Both the position numbers and the translations under genes were made by a program. Positions 62,494-64,000 of a stretch of 64,000 nt of DNA are shown here, piece after piece (position 1 is the first letter of the stretch; each line of letters opens with the position of its first letter). Source of the stretch: Telopea speciosissima (taxonomy: Eukaryota; Streptophyta; Magnoliopsida; Proteales; Proteaceae); assembly GCF_018873765.1 (NCBI RefSeq), contig NC_057922.1, positions 11,049,563 to 11,113,562 of the forward strand, written 5' to 3'. The notes below the pieces were generated by a model. The model was not told the DNA's origin. It saw only the letters and a list, made by a program, of their open reading frames with translations, and made no database searches.

Positions 62494-64000
62494 ATGGAGA
62501 CTTCTCTACGGTTTCAGCAGGAAAAAGATGGGGAAGATCACAAGTCCTGCAGTTACAAGCTGGTTCCATGGTTAAGTTGGGATGAATGGAACTTCGTCAG
62601 AGAATCTCTATTATCGTCTTCTCCAGACTCGATTGCCGCGGCTCTTAGAAGAGTAATGCACAAAACCCTAAATTAAGAAAAGACATAATTTTGAATTTGA
62701 ATTCTGAACACTAATTTGTGTGTGGTTTCAGATATACACGTGGCGAAGCAGAGGTTGTCTTCCCGTTGTGATTGATGTGACGGCCTCTATACTTGAAATT
62801 CAGCAGAAAGATCCTTTTTTTGGGTGCCCATCTTCTATTATATCTAATTCTCTGTTCTTCTAATTTTCATGGTAACTATAATGTTGGTTTGTTACTCTTT
62901 TTCTATGTATCTTTATGCTCTCTTTTATTATCGTGAAAACAGCACGAATGAAAAGTTTGGATAGTCATTGTGGATACAATTGGCATTATCAACATTTGTT
63001 TGAATTTTCTGGCGTTCTTTCTTACAACAAATATGGGTTTTTTTTTTAATAATCTTCTAGATATGTCTTTGGGTGATGATGGGAGTGTTTAATGCTTTTA
63101 TAAAGAAAAAATAATTCTTTACCTAACGTGATGATGATAGTCCTAATTGGTTGCTGCCTGATTGCTTTTTTTCATCTGTGTCTGGTTGGTTGCAGGGAGG
63201 GTCACACTAATGATGCTTTAGAATCAGAGGAAATGCTTGCTATGCTATATTGCATGGCTATCATGAGGTTAGATATTTCTGGTGAAAATCATTCCTGAAT
63301 ACCTTTATGGGTGTTTTGTTACTTACATATGTACAATATTTTGTCTCTGAATTATTATCCTTACATGTCCTGATAAGGATGACATTGTCTATATTAATGA
63401 TGAACAAGTGATGAAATTGAAAAGTTTTATGACTTGAATAAAAATGTTAGAGCCTTACCAACAAGATACAGTTCAAAGCTGAATTTCGTACAATTTTTTG
63501 ATTTACTTGACTTTCACAATATGTTTGACGCTAATATGGTATTACTAGAATGACTGTTTTCCTATATATAGAGGTCACATTGACTATAATTGCCAGTTTG
63601 CTTGTATTAAGTATGCCTATGGGGATGGCCATATGTTATGATAATGAAGAACTTGAATACTCGATAGAAAGATTACACTTAGGCATATGCCCTCTTACGT
63701 GTCTTCCCCCCCCCCCCCCCCAAGGCTTGTGAATGGTGTCATTGAGAAAACACGTAAAAGAACAGAGGTTTCAATTGCTGAAGCAGCTGATGCACTTGGT
63801 ATACCAAGTATGCTTATCGACATTCGCCATGGTCAGTAGATGTACTTATGTACTTTTTCTTATACTTTCTCACTCCAAGTGTGTGTGTGTGTGTGTTTTG
63901 GGTTTTCGATGATTTTTCATTACCTTGGCCTGAGTGCTACTACTATTGATATATTCTTTGATTTCATTTGAATTTTTGTAGAGGGTTCTCATCGTGATCT
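62494..64000 (+). CDS. LAS1: LAS1-type pre-rRNA processing protein, 5' part
   Basis: Exons are 62494-62652, 62732-62823, 63196-63267, 63725-63831 and 63982 onwards (runs off the window); phases agree at every junction. The visible product (150 residues) begins METSLRFQQE. It has KLVPWLSWDEWNFVRESL (22-39), SPDSIAAALRRIYTWRSRG (43-61), a helix with ALESEEMLAMLYCMAIMRLV (91-110), EKTRKRTEVSIAEAADALGI and RHEGSH (142-147). This is the Las1 domain; the last motif is the R-H-x3-H of the HEPN nuclease that in yeast and animals cuts ITS2 of pre-rRNA in the nucleolus together with Grc3/NOL9 kinase (family knowledge). The R-H and the distal H are supplied by exons 4 and 5, the Glu codon being split. 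The donor of exon 2 (GG|GTGCCC) is weak, and the acceptor of exon 4 follows a 16-C run. Confidence 0.92.
63706..63721 (+). repeat. C16 tract before the exon 4 acceptor of LAS1
   Basis: Sixteen consecutive C residues end three bases before the splice acceptor (CCAAG|GCTTG), so a homopolymer forms the polypyrimidine tract. Confidence 0.8.
63881..63896. repeat. (GT)n microsatellite in LAS1 intron 4
   Basis: Eight GT units between exons 4 and 5. Confidence 0.85.

Noticed and set aside
1..64000. CRISPR arrays, rRNA genes, complete tRNA genes
   Set aside because: None seen; tRNA-like boxes at 19.9, 42.1 and 48.0 kb are degenerate and part of repeats. CRISPR is not expected in plant nuclear DNA.

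Overview
This is nuclear DNA from a flowering plant, most likely a eudicot. It is AT-rich, has intron-containing genes with GT-AG splice sites, and is crowded with plant transposable elements (Ty1/copia, gypsy-type LTRs, RTE-type LINE, hAT-like and Mutator-like MITEs). The species cannot be fixed from the sequence. There is no rRNA, CRISPR or operon-like organisation.

Four genes look intact. Two are small intronless minus-strand genes of the plant serine-rich family with the CSPTTHPGSF signature (13.6-14.2 kb and 37.8-38.2 kb). One is a nine-exon minus-strand gene for a 553-residue multi-pass membrane protein (57.4 down to 42.7 kb); all nine exons join in frame. The fourth, at the right edge, is the 5' part of a LAS1-type rRNA-processing gene (from 62.5 kb), whose HEPN nuclease motif is completed in the last visible exon.

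Left part (0-15 kb): a Mutator-like MITE arm; a ruined CDR1-like aspartic protease (1.6-3.5 kb) in which two different coding segments have been duplicated head to head, giving two large palindromes, with a MITE at the dyad of the first and a solo copia LTR beside it; several foldback MITEs; and a Pack-MULE-like element (11.1-12.4 kb) with an open 355-codon chimeric frame.

Middle (15-37 kb): no intact gene. It holds a decayed array of one non-coding unit: a long copy at 15.1-23.9 kb and partial copies at 25.6-26.6, 28.65-31.5 and 33.9-36.4 kb. Retroposons, MITEs and solo LTRs have inserted independently into the copies, so the copies serve as empty sites for one another. A GGCCC-rich TIR element family (8-bp target duplications) recurs in this interval.

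Right part (42-64 kb): the membrane-protein gene has one intron of about 12 kb filled with nested elements: an RTE LINE split by a copia element, further MITEs, a 180-bp tandem array, and two related LTRs in opposite orientation. Between this gene and LAS1 lie a 101-bp tandem repeat, a gypsy-type solo LTR and a Mutator-type MITE with perfect 9-bp target duplications.
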